From Catalimonadaceae bacterium JC749 (GTDB lineage: Bacteria; Bacteroidota; Bacteroidia; Cytophagales; Cyclobacteriaceae): a DNA stretch of 64,000 nt. Shown one piece after another: positions 37,188 through 46,885 of the stretch. Both the position numbers and the translations under genes were made by a program. The stretch covers positions 496,001 through 560,000 of the forward strand of contig JAJNNC010000002.1 of assembly GCA_021730635.1 (NCBI GenBank), written 5' to 3'. The notes under the pieces are model-generated. The model was not told the origin of the DNA and did not search any database. It saw only the letters and a program-made list of their open reading frames with translations. The number at the start of each line of letters is the position of its first letter. Position 1 is the first letter of the stretch.

Positions 37188-37442
37188 TTATCGGCTTTTA
37201 AACAACCTGTATTTTCCGCCAGGGTAACCCCTCAGAAAGTAACCTGATTTAAAGTTTTTAGTGGTGGACAGGCTGAAATTACCCGGTACTCTGGTGTCTT
37301 CCATGGTAAGATCATGGTCGGCCAGTCTGAAGTTACCTAAATCTACATAAGTTCCATCTGCATCTGTGACTGACTTAGCAGCATGCTTTTCCCATAGTTT
37401 TGACAGTATTTTTTGTCTTTCTTCATATCTCGGATCTTCCAT
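37188..37442 (-). CDS. Hypothetical small protein
   Basis: An 84-residue protein starting MEDPRYEERQKILSKLWEKH; the start at 37442 is preferred over 37481 because it begins the charged helix. The C-terminal half is beta-prone and Gly-rich and ends GGKYRLFKSR. No signal peptide or family recognised. A convergent terminator lies just beyond its stop. Confidence 0.6.
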   Translation of the reverse strand: MEDPRYEERQKILSKLWEKHAAKSVTDADGTYVDLGNFRLADHDLTMEDTRVPGNFSLSTTKNFKSGYFLRGYPGGKYRLFKSR

Positions 37443-37572
37443 AGCTAAAAAAAATTTAGTTAAAAATAGATTTTCATCCACGCAAAAAAACAGTTTTCTA
37501 CGTGAGCAAGGGCTAAGCTTCCCCTATATTATGTTAAACCAGCTGAATTTTCTATTGTTTTTGAGTGAAGGG

Positions 37573-38877
37573 TCAATTTACTTCCTGCTTCTTCTCAGCA
37601 AGCTCACGTTGGCTTTCTGTTGTGTCCATATTATCAATTTCCCTGTCTACCTGTTGCCAGTAACTGCTGGCGAAATCCTCGTAAGGCTCAATCTTGTTGC
37701 CACCAATGACCAGGGCCAGGGTCATAAAGATACTGGTGAGTAAGATAACAAAGAGTAAGACACCCGCATTGAACTGGGCTGCCTGTAGTTCAGCCGGAAT
37801 ACTGAAAAATAACAAAATGGTAATCAGTCCGCGCGGAGCGATAAAAAGCTGGGTTAGAATTTTTCTTCTCACAAACAGCTTGAGCCATACAAAACGCAGA
37901 CTATACAAAATGGCCAACAGCAAAGCACTGACCAGGGCCACTTTCCAGTTGAGAATGGTGCTTACCGTAATGGTCATACCGAAAATGACAAAGAAAAAAG
38001 TGCGGACCACAAAAGCGGATTCCATGGTGACCAGACGGAAATTGTGCAGCGTGCCACTCACATCCCTTGAATTTACAAGCCTTCTCAGTTTTCCGAAGAA
38101 AAACAGCTTATGATTGTTCAGTACTAGTCCGAATACCAGTATGATCAACAGAGAGGATAGATGAAATAACTTACCGATAGAATATAGGAGCAGCAAAACT
38201 GATATCAACAGAAATAATTTTACCTGTGTATCCAGTTTTTGAAAGATTAATACCAGGGTATAACTGATGATCCCTGATAGCAGTATGGTGATTAGTATGT
38301 TACTGACTACATCCAAGACAATGGTATGGGTTTGCGCTGTTTCGGCATGGCCCAGCAGGAAATAAAAAAACATAATACCCAGGATGTCGGAGAAGGTAGC
38401 CTCATAAACAAGAAATTCCTTTTTCTCTTCGTCCAGGGCACCTACGCTGGGGATGACAATGGCGCTGCTAATGATAGAAAGGGGCACTGCATACACCATG
38501 GCAGTGAAAAAATCATCAATAAAAAAATGTTGGATCACATAGGCAGTCAGCAGGGAGGTAGTGACCAGTCCCAGCAGAGCTACACTGAAGGATTTCCAGA
38601 TGATGGGCCATTTTTCACGTGTCAGTTCCAGATCAAGGGCAGCTTCCAATACAATCATGGTCAATCCTACGATGCCCAGTATTTCTAAAATGGCAAACAA
38701 ATATTCACCGGTACCTATACCAAAATAGACGGAGGCCTGTTTCAGCCCTATTCCCAAGATTACCAGCAGCAACACACTGGGGATATTGGTTTTTTTGGAA
38801 ATTAGATTGAAAAGATAAGAGAGTATTATCACCAGTGAAGTGGCGATAACCGCTACATAAGCATTGAATTCTGTCAT
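37573..38877 (-). CDS. Cation:proton antiporter (CPA1/NhaP-like)
   Basis: A 434-residue membrane protein with about twelve predicted segments and the Na+/H+ exchanger fold. SYLFNLISKKTNIPSVLLLVILGIGL, VLEAALDLELTREKW, IISSAIVIPSVGALDEEKKEFLVYEATFSDILG (the conserved ion-site region) and RKILTQLFIAPRGLITILLFF are family landmarks. A short acidic C-terminal tail replaces the RCK or universal-stress domains seen in some relatives. It should exchange Na+ or K+ for protons at the inner membrane. ATG 38877 starts the first membrane segment; ATG 38904 would add nine polar residues. Confidence 0.9.
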   Translation of the reverse strand: MTEFNAYVAVIATSLVIILSYLFNLISKKTNIPSVLLLVILGIGLKQASVYFGIGTGEYLFAILEILGIVGLTMIVLEAALDLELTREKWPIIWKSFSVALLGLVTTSLLTAYVIQHFFIDDFFTAMVYAVPLSIISSAIVIPSVGALDEEKKEFLVYEATFSDILGIMFFYFLLGHAETAQTHTIVLDVVSNILITILLSGIISYTLVLIFQKLDTQVKLFLLISVLLLLYSIGKLFHLSSLLIILVFGLVLNNHKLFFFGKLRRLVNSRDVSGTLHNFRLVTMESAFVVRTFFFVIFGMTITVSTILNWKVALVSALLLAILYSLRFVWLKLFVRRKILTQLFIAPRGLITILLFFSIPAELQAAQFNAGVLLFVILLTSIFMTLALVIGGNKIEPYEDFASSYWQQVDREIDNMDTTESQRELAEKKQEVN

Positions 38878-39078
38878 AAGGTCTTCTTTGTCAATTATTT
38901 TCAAAACGAATCATACCCTATAAAGTTATTTTTTTCATGCAGGCTGCTGTCGTAATCTACAGGGCTACATGCAGTCTTGGTACCGGGCAAGCCCATGAAA
39001 ATTCCCCCTGGATTTAAGCGAGAGGGTTCTCGTTATTCTGCTGATTATTTGTTACCATAGTGCGGTAATTGAGTAGGT

Positions 39079-42000
39079 ATGGATAAACCTTTTGTGATTT
39101 ACCGGTCTTCGGCAGGATCGGGCAAGACCTTTACGCTGGCGCTGGAATATTTAAAATTGGCTTTAGGTCAGAATACTTCCTACAGATCTATTCTGGCTGT
39201 CACTTTTACCAACAAGGCGACCAAAGAAATGAAATCCCGTATCATAGAGTTTCTGTATGGTCTGGCAGAAGGTGACACCGGGGCGGTCCGGCAAGAACTC
39301 TTGAAAAGTACAGGGTTCAGCGACCTGGAACTGACCCTGAAAGCCCAGGACTTACTGTCGCAAATCCTGCACGGGTATTCCTATTTTTCCATCATGACCA
39401 TCGACTCTTTTTTCCAGAAAGTGATCCGGACCTTTGCACGAGAAACGGGCTTGCAGGCGGGTTTTACTTTAGAGCTGGATCAGTCAAAAGTATTGGAGGA
39501 AGTGGTAGACAAACTGTTGCTGGATTTGGGAAAAGAAGATAATCGTATGCTGACCGAATGGCTGACACGGTTTGCAGAAGAGCGAGTGGAGGAGGGGAAA
39601 GCCTGGGACTTCCGCAGGGATATCAAAGAGCTGGCGGCCGAACTTTTCAAAGAAAATTATAAGGTGCTGGAAGAAAGGCTACAGCAGCAGGGGAGGACGA
39701 CAACGGGTATCAGCACTCAGGAAATACACGAGCACTTAAAAGGAATCCAGCATACCTTCGAAAAAGAAATGCGGCAACTGGGACAGAAAGGGTTGGACCG
39801 GATGGCACAGTATGGACTGGCGGTGGATGACTTTGCCTATAAAAATGCAGGCGTCGCCGGTTATTTTGTCCGCCTGACTCAGCAGCAGGAGTATGATCCG
39901 AAAATACGTGCCCGTCAGGCTCTGGAAAAACCGGAAAGCTGGACCACCCAGTCGGCCCGGCAGCGGGAGCACATCCTGTCAGCCGTGGCAGGAGGCTTGC
40001 AGGAAATCCTGGCAGCAGCCATCCAATATTTTGACACCCATCACCAGGCTTACTACTCTGCCCTTCAGCTACTCCGCTTTATTTATACCTACGCGATCCT
40101 GAAAGACATTGAGCAGAAGCTGGTGGATTATAAGCGGGACAATGATATCATGCTTATTTCGGATACCGCTCTGTTTTTAAAAGGGATCATTGGGAAAGAT
40201 GAGACTCCCTTCATTTATGAGAAGATGGGTACCCATTACCAGCATTTTCTGATCGACGAGTTTCAGGATACTTCCGGTTTACAATGGAACAATTTCCGCC
40301 CGCTGGTAGAGAACAGTCTGGATTCGGGTAATTATAACCTGGTGGTAGGCGATGTAAAACAAGCCATTTACCGCTGGCGAGGTGGTGACTGGCAACTGCT
40401 TCTGGAAAAGATTCAGCAGGATATCGCCCCCTGGCGTACCACAGTGCAAAGCCTTAACAGAAATTACAGAAGCAAAAAAAATATCGTTGATTTCAACAAC
40501 GCCCTGTTTCATGTGTTGCCGGCCCTGATCCAGCAGGAAATGTTTCAGCGCCTGGAAGAAATTCCCGATCAAACGGTAGCGCATACACTGAAAGAACGTG
40601 CCCGTATTATCACCAAAGCCTATATCGACGCTTACCAGTATCTGCCTGAAAACTATGATCAGGAAGCGCTGTGGCAGGGTTTGGTAGAGATACAGTTTCT
40701 TAAAAAAGAGGCATTGTCAGACGAGGAAGGGAATACAGTAGGTTGGAAGGAACAGGTACAGGCCCAGTTACCTGCGCTGGTAGAGAATCTTCAGGACCAG
40801 GGATACCAACTGCGGGATATTGCCTTTCTCGTAAGGGATAAAAAAGATGGAAAGGCAGTGGCCGATACCCTGATGGCTTATAAGAGTGAAGGAAAAGCCA
40901 GAGCAGGGTATGAGTATGAAGTCATTTCTCCAGAATCCCTCTTCCTGGAATCTTCTTTGAGTGTGGGCATGCTGCTGGATCTGCTGCGCTTTCTGGACAA
41001 TCCTTATCATATGCTGGCCAAGGGCAATATTTTATACAAATACCAGAAGTTTCAAGGCAAAGCGGTAGACAATGACCAGTTGCATGAATTGTTTCTGACG
41101 GCTGCTCATCCGGAAGACCAGGATCTGGAACTGTTTTATCACAGTCTGCCCGAAGAGTTCAGAATTTTCCGTCCTTACCTGAACAAACTCCCCCTCTATG
41201 AGCTGATTGAGAACCTGATCCGTATTTTTGGTATTAACCGGACTTCTGAGTTAGCCTATTTACAGGCCTTTCAAGATGCGGCATTGGAATACACCAAATC
41301 AGAAAAAGGGGATCTGCACTCTTTCCTGGCCTGGTGGGATGAGAAGGGAAGACAAACTTCCGTACAGATCTCCGAACAGGTAGATGCCATGCGGATACTG
41401 ACCATTCACAAAGCCAAAGGCCTGCAGTTTAAAGTAGTCATTCTGCCATTTTGCGATTGGTCCCTGGATCATTATGCCAGTCAGCAAAACATTATCTGGA
41501 CCTATACAGACGAAAAGCCATTTCAGGAAATGGGGCTCATGCCCTTACGATACTCCAGGGAATTGATTCGTACCGTTTTCAGTCAGGATTATTATGAAGA
41601 AATGCTGAAAGCGCACCTGGATAATCTGAACCTGCTGTATGTAGCCACTACCCGTGCAGAAGAGTGTTTGTATGCCTTTGCCTCTCCGACGATTTATAAA
41701 TCCGGCATTCCACTTCATAACATTGCCAATGCCCTATATGCCGGGGTCAGCCAAAGTTTTCGTAGTGCACCTGAAGAGAAAGAGTACCTGGATCTTGCTG
41801 CCTACTGGAATGATGATTTGGCAAGGTTTATCCTGGGTTATGAACCTGTACATGAAGAGAAAAGCAAAGGGGATAGCGGGAGAATTTCTCTTCAGACCTA
41901 TACCTCTGCCCGGTGGCGCGACCGGCTGATGGTGCAGCCTAAATCACAAAACTTTTTTATGTATGATCAGGCCAGTGGCCGCATTACCGTGAACCAGCAG

Positions 42001-42405
42001 CTTTTATTAAGAGATGCGCTGATGAAGCTGAAAAAGGTGGAGGATGTACCTCAGGTGCTGGAAGAAATTTATTTTGAGCGGGGCATTGGTCCTGAAGAAA
42101 AAGAAAATTTAAAAGAGGCTGTACAACGAGTGCTCTCAGAGCCGGCCATCCATCAATGGTATCAATCATCCTATGATCTGATTAACATCAACGTTCCCTT
42201 GTTGACCGGAAATGGAAAATATGTGATCCCGGACAGGGTTATGATACAGGGCTCGAAAGCCTGGGTTATAGGATTTGACACGGTTCGCAAAAGCAAAGAG
42301 AAAGAAGTAAGCCTAGCGGTAGCCACGCTTAAAGCTGCCGGTTATCAGGAAGTAGGAGGGTATCTGTACAAGATAGCTGAAGGTCTGGTGGTTCCCATTG
42401 CCTGA
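39079..42405 (+). CDS. AddA/RecB-like UvrD-family helicase with degenerate nuclease motif
   Basis: A 1108-residue superfamily 1A helicase-nuclease of the type that processes DNA double-strand ends. Seen motifs: Walker A SSAGSGKTFTLAL (about 10-22), motif Ia TFTNKATKEMKSRI, Walker B LIDEFQDTSG (about 391-400), motif III VVGDVKQAIYRWRGGD, motif IV LNRNYRSKKNIVDFN, motif V MRILTIHKAKGLQFKVVILP and motif VI LLYVATTRAEECLYAF. The C-terminal PD-(D/E)XK domain keeps IPDRVMI with Asp1052, but the next motif, usually (V/I)DYKT, reads VIGFDT (1063-1068), so the catalytic Asp and Lys are missing. Helicase activity is likely and nuclease activity doubtful. The partner AddB/RecC-like gene is not adjacent in this window. 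Confidence 0.9.
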   Translation: MDKPFVIYRSSAGSGKTFTLALEYLKLALGQNTSYRSILAVTFTNKATKEMKSRIIEFLYGLAEGDTGAVRQELLKSTGFSDLELTLKAQDLLSQILHGYSYFSIMTIDSFFQKVIRTFARETGLQAGFTLELDQSKVLEEVVDKLLLDLGKEDNRMLTEWLTRFAEERVEEGKAWDFRRDIKELAAELFKENYKVLEERLQQQGRTTTGISTQEIHEHLKGIQHTFEKEMRQLGQKGLDRMAQYGLAVDDFAYKNAGVAGYFVRLTQQQEYDPKIRARQALEKPESWTTQSARQREHILSAVAGGLQEILAAAIQYFDTHHQAYYSALQLLRFIYTYAILKDIEQKLVDYKRDNDIMLISDTALFLKGIIGKDETPFIYEKMGTHYQHFLIDEFQDTSGLQWNNFRPLVENSLDSGNYNLVVGDVKQAIYRWRGGDWQLLLEKIQQDIAPWRTTVQSLNRNYRSKKNIVDFNNALFHVLPALIQQEMFQRLEEIPDQTVAHTLKERARIITKAYIDAYQYLPENYDQEALWQGLVEIQFLKKEALSDEEGNTVGWKEQVQAQLPALVENLQDQGYQLRDIAFLVRDKKDGKAVADTLMAYKSEGKARAGYEYEVISPESLFLESSLSVGMLLDLLRFLDNPYHMLAKGNILYKYQKFQGKAVDNDQLHELFLTAAHPEDQDLELFYHSLPEEFRIFRPYLNKLPLYELIENLIRIFGINRTSELAYLQAFQDAALEYTKSEKGDLHSFLAWWDEKGRQTSVQISEQVDAMRILTIHKAKGLQFKVVILPFCDWSLDHYASQQNIIWTYTDEKPFQEMGLMPLRYSRELIRTVFSQDYYEEMLKAHLDNLNLLYVATTRAEECLYAFASPTIYKSGIPLHNIANALYAGVSQSFRSAPEEKEYLDLAAYWNDDLARFILGYEPVHEEKSKGDSGRISLQTYTSARWRDRLMVQPKSQNFFMYDQASGRITVNQQLLLRDALMKLKKVEDVPQVLEEIYFERGIGPEEKENLKEAVQRVLSEPAIHQWYQSSYDLININVPLLTGNGKYVIPDRVMIQGSKAWVIGFDTVRKSKEKEVSLAVATLKAAGYQEVGGYLYKIAEGLVVPIA

Positions 42406-42446
42406 CATTTAATGCATGCATTTTTCTAAAAGCCAGGCGTTTCTAA

Positions 42447-43043
42447 TTATTGTAATTGTAAAATGGCAATCTGAATCAGGCCGATGATAAAACCTAAGAC
42501 ACCTCCCAGAATCTCAATGAATTTAAATTCTTTGCTCATAATGGAGTAAAGAATGGATTCCAGTTTGTCAGAAGAAAATCCCACCACTTTTTCGTAGACC
42601 GTTTTTTCAACATCTACCTCGTTCTCGATTTTGTTCACAAAGCGGTCGATCATCTCCGGCATCATCAGTTGAATTTCCAGCTGAAGTGTCGTCTTGATTT
42701 TCGCTTTGAGTTCATCATTCATAAACAGATAGAGCATGGGCATACTATCCACCATTTTGTTTTCCAGAAAGTCGTCCAGTTTGGCTTCCACCACTTCATT
42801 GACCTCCTCTATCCCTTTAGGGTCCTGCAATGATTTTTTTACTTCTTCCACGGAGAACAACTCATCTGCTACAATCTTACCTAATTTTTCTGCCAGTTTG
42901 TTTTGCCTTTTAGGAAAAATGCCTTGTATATCGAAGAACAGGAGCCTGACCTTTTCCCGCGGATGAAAAAGCATTTTAATAGCAATATAATTGGTAATCC
43001 AACCAGTCAAAGCAGCGATAATAGGCAATGTAAACAATATCAT
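42447..43043 (-). CDS. DUF445 family membrane protein
   Basis: About 198 residues starting MILFTLPIIAALTGWITNYIAIKMLFHPRE, the characteristic DUF445 (YheB-like) opening, followed by FFDIQGIFPKRQNKLAEKLG. A second hydrophobic segment closes the C terminus (FKFIEILGGVLGFIIGLIQIAIL). The family is usually about 200-400 residues; this is a short form. Function unknown. The upstream Met at 43094 would add 17 residues outside the family pattern. Confidence 0.87.
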   Translation of the reverse strand: MILFTLPIIAALTGWITNYIAIKMLFHPREKVRLLFFDIQGIFPKRQNKLAEKLGKIVADELFSVEEVKKSLQDPKGIEEVNEVVEAKLDDFLENKMVDSMPMLYLFMNDELKAKIKTTLQLEIQLMMPEMIDRFVNKIENEVDVEKTVYEKVVGFSSDKLESILYSIMSKEFKFIEILGGVLGFIIGLIQIAILQLQ

Positions 43044-43201
43044 ATCTCTGAAAATTTCTCCAAATAATCCGCAAAAGTATACAAAGTGAAGCAATTGGCA
43101 AGCAGGGAACCTGTCGAATCATTTATTGCATGGGATTTAGTCTATTTTTTAGTATTTTTAGGCTACAAGACAACAACCATAACTTTTTTAAGCATATATC
43201 T

Positions 43202-44536
43202 ATGAGAAACCAATTCAACAGAAGAGATTTTATCAAGTCAGCAGGTGCTGCAGGGCTGGGCGTGGGGTTCTTGGGAAGCAATATACCGGTATTTGGAAAA
43301 AATGCGCCTAGCGAGAAGGTCGTAGTAGCGGTAATGGGAACTAACGGGAGGGGTATGGCTCATGTTGAGGAGCTATGCAGGTTGCAGGGAGCGGAGATCG
43401 CCTATATCTGTGACGTAGACAGCAGAGCAGTGACCAAAGGGGTAGAGGCGGTGGTAGCCAGCAAAAGCCAGAAGAAAAAACCCAAGGGTATCACTGACTT
43501 CAGAAAAGCATTGGAGGATAAAGACCTGGACGCTTTGTTTATTGCCGCTCCGGATCACTGGCATGCACCTGCCTCCCTGATAGCCATGGATGCTGGCAAA
43601 CATGTATACGTAGAAAAACCCTGTGGACACAATCCGGAAGAAGGGGAGATGCTGGTAGCTGCTCAAAAAAAATACAATAAGGTGCTACAAATGGGTAATC
43701 AGCAACGTTCAGCGCCCGAATCAATACAAGCCATTCAGGAAATCCGGGAAGGCCTCATTGGAAAACCCTATTTTGCCAAAGCCTGGTATGCCAATACCCG
43801 GGGATCCATTGGTACCGGAAAAAAAGCAGCGGTGCCTTCCTGGCTGGACTATGAACTCTGGCAGGGACCAGCTCCCCGGCAGCCCTATCTGGACAACATT
43901 GTGCATTACAACTGGCACTGGTTCTGGAATTGGGGGACTGGTGAAATTTGCAACAACGGAACGCATGAAATTGATGTTTGCCGCTGGGCTTTGGGAGTAG
44001 ATTATCCGGTGCTGGTTACCTCTCAGGGAGGGCGTTACCATTTTGACGACGACTGGCAATTCTATGATACGCAGGTGGCCAACTTTGATTTTGAAGGAGA
44101 AAAAACCATTACCTGGGAAGGCAGGAGCTGCAATGGCAGGACTGTAGAAGGAAGAGGCAGAGGGTCTGCTATCTATGGAACAGAGGGTACGGTCATCATG
44201 GACAGGGATGGCTATGAAGTGTATGACCAGGAGAACAAACTGGTGAAGGAAGTGAAAGCCGCCTCAAAAGCTGCTTCTATGGACACGGTAGGAGGAGACC
44301 AGATGACTGCCTTACACATTGATAACTTCCTGAAAGGCATCCGTGAAGGCGCTCAGCTGAACGCTCCTATTGAAGAAGGGCATAAGAGTGTGTTATTATG
44401 CCATCTGGGAAATATTGCGCAAAAAACAAAAAGGGCGCTGCCCTGTGATCCTTCTAACGGGCATGTTAAGGACGACCCGGATGCAACGACCATGTGGGCC
44501 CGGGAGTATGATCCCCAGTGGGAGCCTAAAGTATAA
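43202..44536 (+). CDS. Tat-exported Gfo/Idh/MocA family oxidoreductase
   Basis: A 444-residue NAD(P)-dependent sugar oxidoreductase. ATG 43202 gives a twin-arginine signal (NRRDFIKSAGAAGLGVGFLG), so export to the periplasm is predicted. The Rossmann domain starts VVVAVMGTNGRGMAHVEELC, and the catalytic-side EKPCGHNPEEGEM motif is typical (usual EKP). NWHWFWNWGTGEICNNGTHEIDVCRW is a conserved active-site block of the DUF1501-adjacent Bacteroidota subgroup. Such exported members are thought to act on glycan-derived sugars; substrate unknown. A terminator follows immediately. Confidence 0.92.
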   Translation: MRNQFNRRDFIKSAGAAGLGVGFLGSNIPVFGKNAPSEKVVVAVMGTNGRGMAHVEELCRLQGAEIAYICDVDSRAVTKGVEAVVASKSQKKKPKGITDFRKALEDKDLDALFIAAPDHWHAPASLIAMDAGKHVYVEKPCGHNPEEGEMLVAAQKKYNKVLQMGNQQRSAPESIQAIQEIREGLIGKPYFAKAWYANTRGSIGTGKKAAVPSWLDYELWQGPAPRQPYLDNIVHYNWHWFWNWGTGEICNNGTHEIDVCRWALGVDYPVLVTSQGGRYHFDDDWQFYDTQVANFDFEGEKTITWEGRSCNGRTVEGRGRGSAIYGTEGTVIMDRDGYEVYDQENKLVKEVKAASKAASMDTVGGDQMTALHIDNFLKGIREGAQLNAPIEEGHKSVLLCHLGNIAQKTKRALPCDPSNGHVKDDPDATTMWAREYDPQWEPKV

Positions 44537-44543
44537 AAATAAG

Positions 44544-44581
44544 AAAGCCTCTACCCATGCAACAAGTAGAGGCTTTTTTTT
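44544..44581 (+). terminator. Terminator after Gfo/Idh gene
   Basis: AAAGCCTCTAC (44544-44554) pairs perfectly with GTAGAGGCTTT (44566-44576), then a run of T. It probably also serves the convergent gene on the other strand. Confidence 0.9.
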
Positions 44582-44595
44582 GGCAGATTTCAGTA

Positions 44596-44913
44596 TTAAT
44601 TGCGATGTTTGGGAGCATCCCGGTTCAGCAGGCTTTTGTCTTTCACTGGATGTTCTTTGCCGCCCCGTGTCATTACCTTATAATTTTCTATTTCTATTTC
44701 TTCTAATTTCTTGATCTGACGAGCACATTCATTGAGTATGCCAATCTCTACCAGGTCAAATTCTTCTTCTGACGTTAAGACAAAAGCTACCTCTTCCTCT
44801 CTTTCAGGAGTATCGCAAACATAGTGTTTGCTAAATTCATAACCATAGTCGGTAAGAAGTTTTTCGAACTTCTTTTCTACTTTTTTTTCTATGGTAACAC
44901 TTAATGTTTGCAT
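44596..44913 (-). CDS. Hypothetical charged protein
   Basis: A 105-residue soluble acidic/basic protein: MQTLSVTIEKKVEKKFEKLL, then an acidic centre (CDTPEREEEVAFVLTSEEEFDLVEIG), then a basic tail. No signal peptide, membrane segment or family recognised. It is convergent with the Gfo/Idh gene. A real gene is likely given the length, clear start and terminator placement. Confidence 0.6.
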   Translation of the reverse strand: MQTLSVTIEKKVEKKFEKLLTDYGYEFSKHYVCDTPEREEEVAFVLTSEEEFDLVEIGILNECARQIKKLEEIEIENYKVMTRGGKEHPVKDKSLLNRDAPKHRN

Positions 44914-45222
44914 GAATGAAACCTTTTAGTGAAAAACTTAATGCTGAGAGCAAAGTATTATTTTGTCTGTACTACACCAATCAATTCTTGCCGCAATTAG
45001 CACAAAGTAAGATCAATAGCAGAAATATAGTGAAAATATGAATAATCCTATAATATTTTATAAATAAACCGGAAAATATTGATGGTAGCAGCTTAATTTA
45101 GAACCTGCAAAATATATTTATTTTGTTCTATTAAAAGTTTCTGCCGGATTATTTAAAAATGAAGTACGATCAGCTTTCCGCTGTTGACTTATCTTTAGGC
45201 ATTATTACATAAATTTTTTCAG
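44914..45222. other. Intergenic, nothing recognised
   Basis: About 310 bp of AT-rich DNA that should hold the promoter of the preceding minus-strand gene. No clear box, hairpin or small gene seen. Confidence 0.35.
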
Positions 45223-45660
45223 TTAGTCAAGAGTGTTCTCAACTTTCCAGGGGCGGTCTTCCAGAATGGCTTTCGCACGGGCATATACCAGGCGGGGTAA
45301 ATATTCACCTTCGTTCTTAGCGTTATCCAAAAATGTTTTTAACAATTCTTTACTGTTCATCTCTTCAACTTTCTTCAACAATTCTTCTTCTCTTTTTGCT
45401 TCAAAGTGAGCAATGAGTAACGCTTCGTCATTTTCAAATCTTTTTCTGCAGATGTGTCTGATAGAATACTTTCGGTTGAAAGTGGCGTAGCTCATAGTGG
45501 AAAAACAAATGCCATCTATTATGGCAATCAGCAAGGGTACCAGTGTCCAGCTGAAACCCAGGTAAAACCATCCGTATTTAGGCTGCTCCAGATAAAACCG
45601 ATGAAAGCCCAGTCCACCTACAGTAAAGGCAAGGAAAATAGCTAATTTTTTATTTTTCAT
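45223..45660 (-). CDS. TM2 domain membrane protein
   Basis: A 145-residue protein. Residues 1-55 form a TM2 domain: KNKKLAIFLAFTVGGLGFHRFYLEQPKYGWFYLGFSWTLVPLLIAIIDGI with two membrane segments and the conserved G-x-x-G-x-H-x-F-Y core. The cytoplasmic C-terminal part is charged and helical (EAKREEELLKKVEEMNSKELLKTF). Function unknown. Confidence 0.88.
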   Translation of the reverse strand: MKNKKLAIFLAFTVGGLGFHRFYLEQPKYGWFYLGFSWTLVPLLIAIIDGICFSTMSYATFNRKYSIRHICRKRFENDEALLIAHFEAKREEELLKKVEEMNSKELLKTFLDNAKNEGEYLPRLVYARAKAILEDRPWKVENTLD

Positions 45661-46268
45661 AGTCGAAGAATAAAAAGCAAAAGTATATTGTTCTTACTAC
45701 AGAAAACGTGCATTCATTTTACTAAATCTCTCATGTAATAAACTGCTCAAGTCTGTGGTGACAGGAAAACAGGGGTGATCGTATCGTATGAGTTGCCTGA
45801 AGGGGAGAATAGGAGAATTCTGAAAATGGTGCGGAGTTTTAAGCATTTGATTACTATGGGTTTGTATTTATTTTTTCTAACAGATATTTTTTACTGGCCA
45901 TAAAATACGAAAGATATGGCTGCTCAAACAACAACTCTGTAAGATTTTATAAAATGAAATAAGTAAGAAATACGTTTTATACATAAACTAAAACTACATT
46001 TTATCTAAAAGGATAGATAATAATGAGTTTCTCTTACGGTAGCCTCTCTTAATGGACAAGGCAGGGCTCTCCTTTAAGCGCCCGGTCACATGCACGCTGA
46101 TCATAAAATGATAATGCTCAACAGTCGTTAGAAGATAAGGAAAGAGGCTAACCATGGGGTTTAAAAATGACAACAAATCACGTTTAAAGCACTGAAAATT
46201 TTTAATTTATTACGATAAGGTGTACATTTTCGTTAATAACCACTAAGTTATATTGAAAAGAACAGTCT
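45661..46268. other. Intergenic, nothing convincing
   Basis: About 600 bp with scattered stop codons in all frames. A 60-codon minus-strand frame at 45994-46176 has no homology signature I recognise and is probably chance. Confidence 0.4.
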
Positions 46269-46835
46269 ATGGCAAAACCGTCTGTATCTCCGGAAAGAGG
46301 CGATCTGTTGATCTCCGAACCTTTCTTACCTGATCCTAATTTTGAAAGATCCGTTATATTGCTTTGTGAGCATACTCAGGAAGGATCGCTGGGGTTTGTA
46401 TTAAATAAACCTTCCACATTAAAGCTGGAAGATGTATTGGACGAGGTGGTAGGATACGACAAGATACTATATACAGGCGGACCCGTGCAGATGAATACCC
46501 TGCACTTTATCCATAAAACCTCCCTGCTCAGGGAAAATGCTGAGGAAGTAAACGATCATGTTTATTGGGGAGGAGACTTTGAGCAACTGCTCACGTTGAT
46601 CAATACAAAACAACTTTCTCCCGATGACATCAAATTTTTTATTGGTTATTCGGGATGGTCGACAGGGCAGTTAGAAGCAGAACTGGAAGAAAATGCCTGG
46701 ATTGTTTATAAAAAAGCCACGGCAAAACAGGTTTTTGAAACACCTTATGATCAGTTGTGGAGAGATGTATTGAAAAGTATGGGAGGGAAATACCGGATGT
46801 TTTCAAATTACCCTATTGATCCTAGATTAAATTAA
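46269..46835 (+). CDS. YqgE/AlgH family protein
   Basis: A 188-residue YqgE/AlgH protein. GDLLISEPFLPDPNFERSVILLCEHTQEGSLGFVLNKP is the family start, and LYTGGPVQMNTLHFIHK and FIGYSGWSTGQLEAELEENAW are the other two conserved blocks. The family is linked to alginate regulation in Pseudomonas, but its molecular role is unsettled. Length is typical. Confidence 0.94.
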   Translation: MAKPSVSPERGDLLISEPFLPDPNFERSVILLCEHTQEGSLGFVLNKPSTLKLEDVLDEVVGYDKILYTGGPVQMNTLHFIHKTSLLRENAEEVNDHVYWGGDFEQLLTLINTKQLSPDDIKFFIGYSGWSTGQLEAELEENAWIVYKKATAKQVFETPYDQLWRDVLKSMGGKYRMFSNYPIDPRLN

Positions 46836-46885
46836 ATTTACTAATTTTGTGACTTATAGTTCGTTTGAACCAATTCTAGAAAATT

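Noticed and set aside
45994..46176. Minus-strand frame of 60 codons
   Set aside because: No family resemblance, no promoter or context; region has stops everywhere else and the composition looks random.
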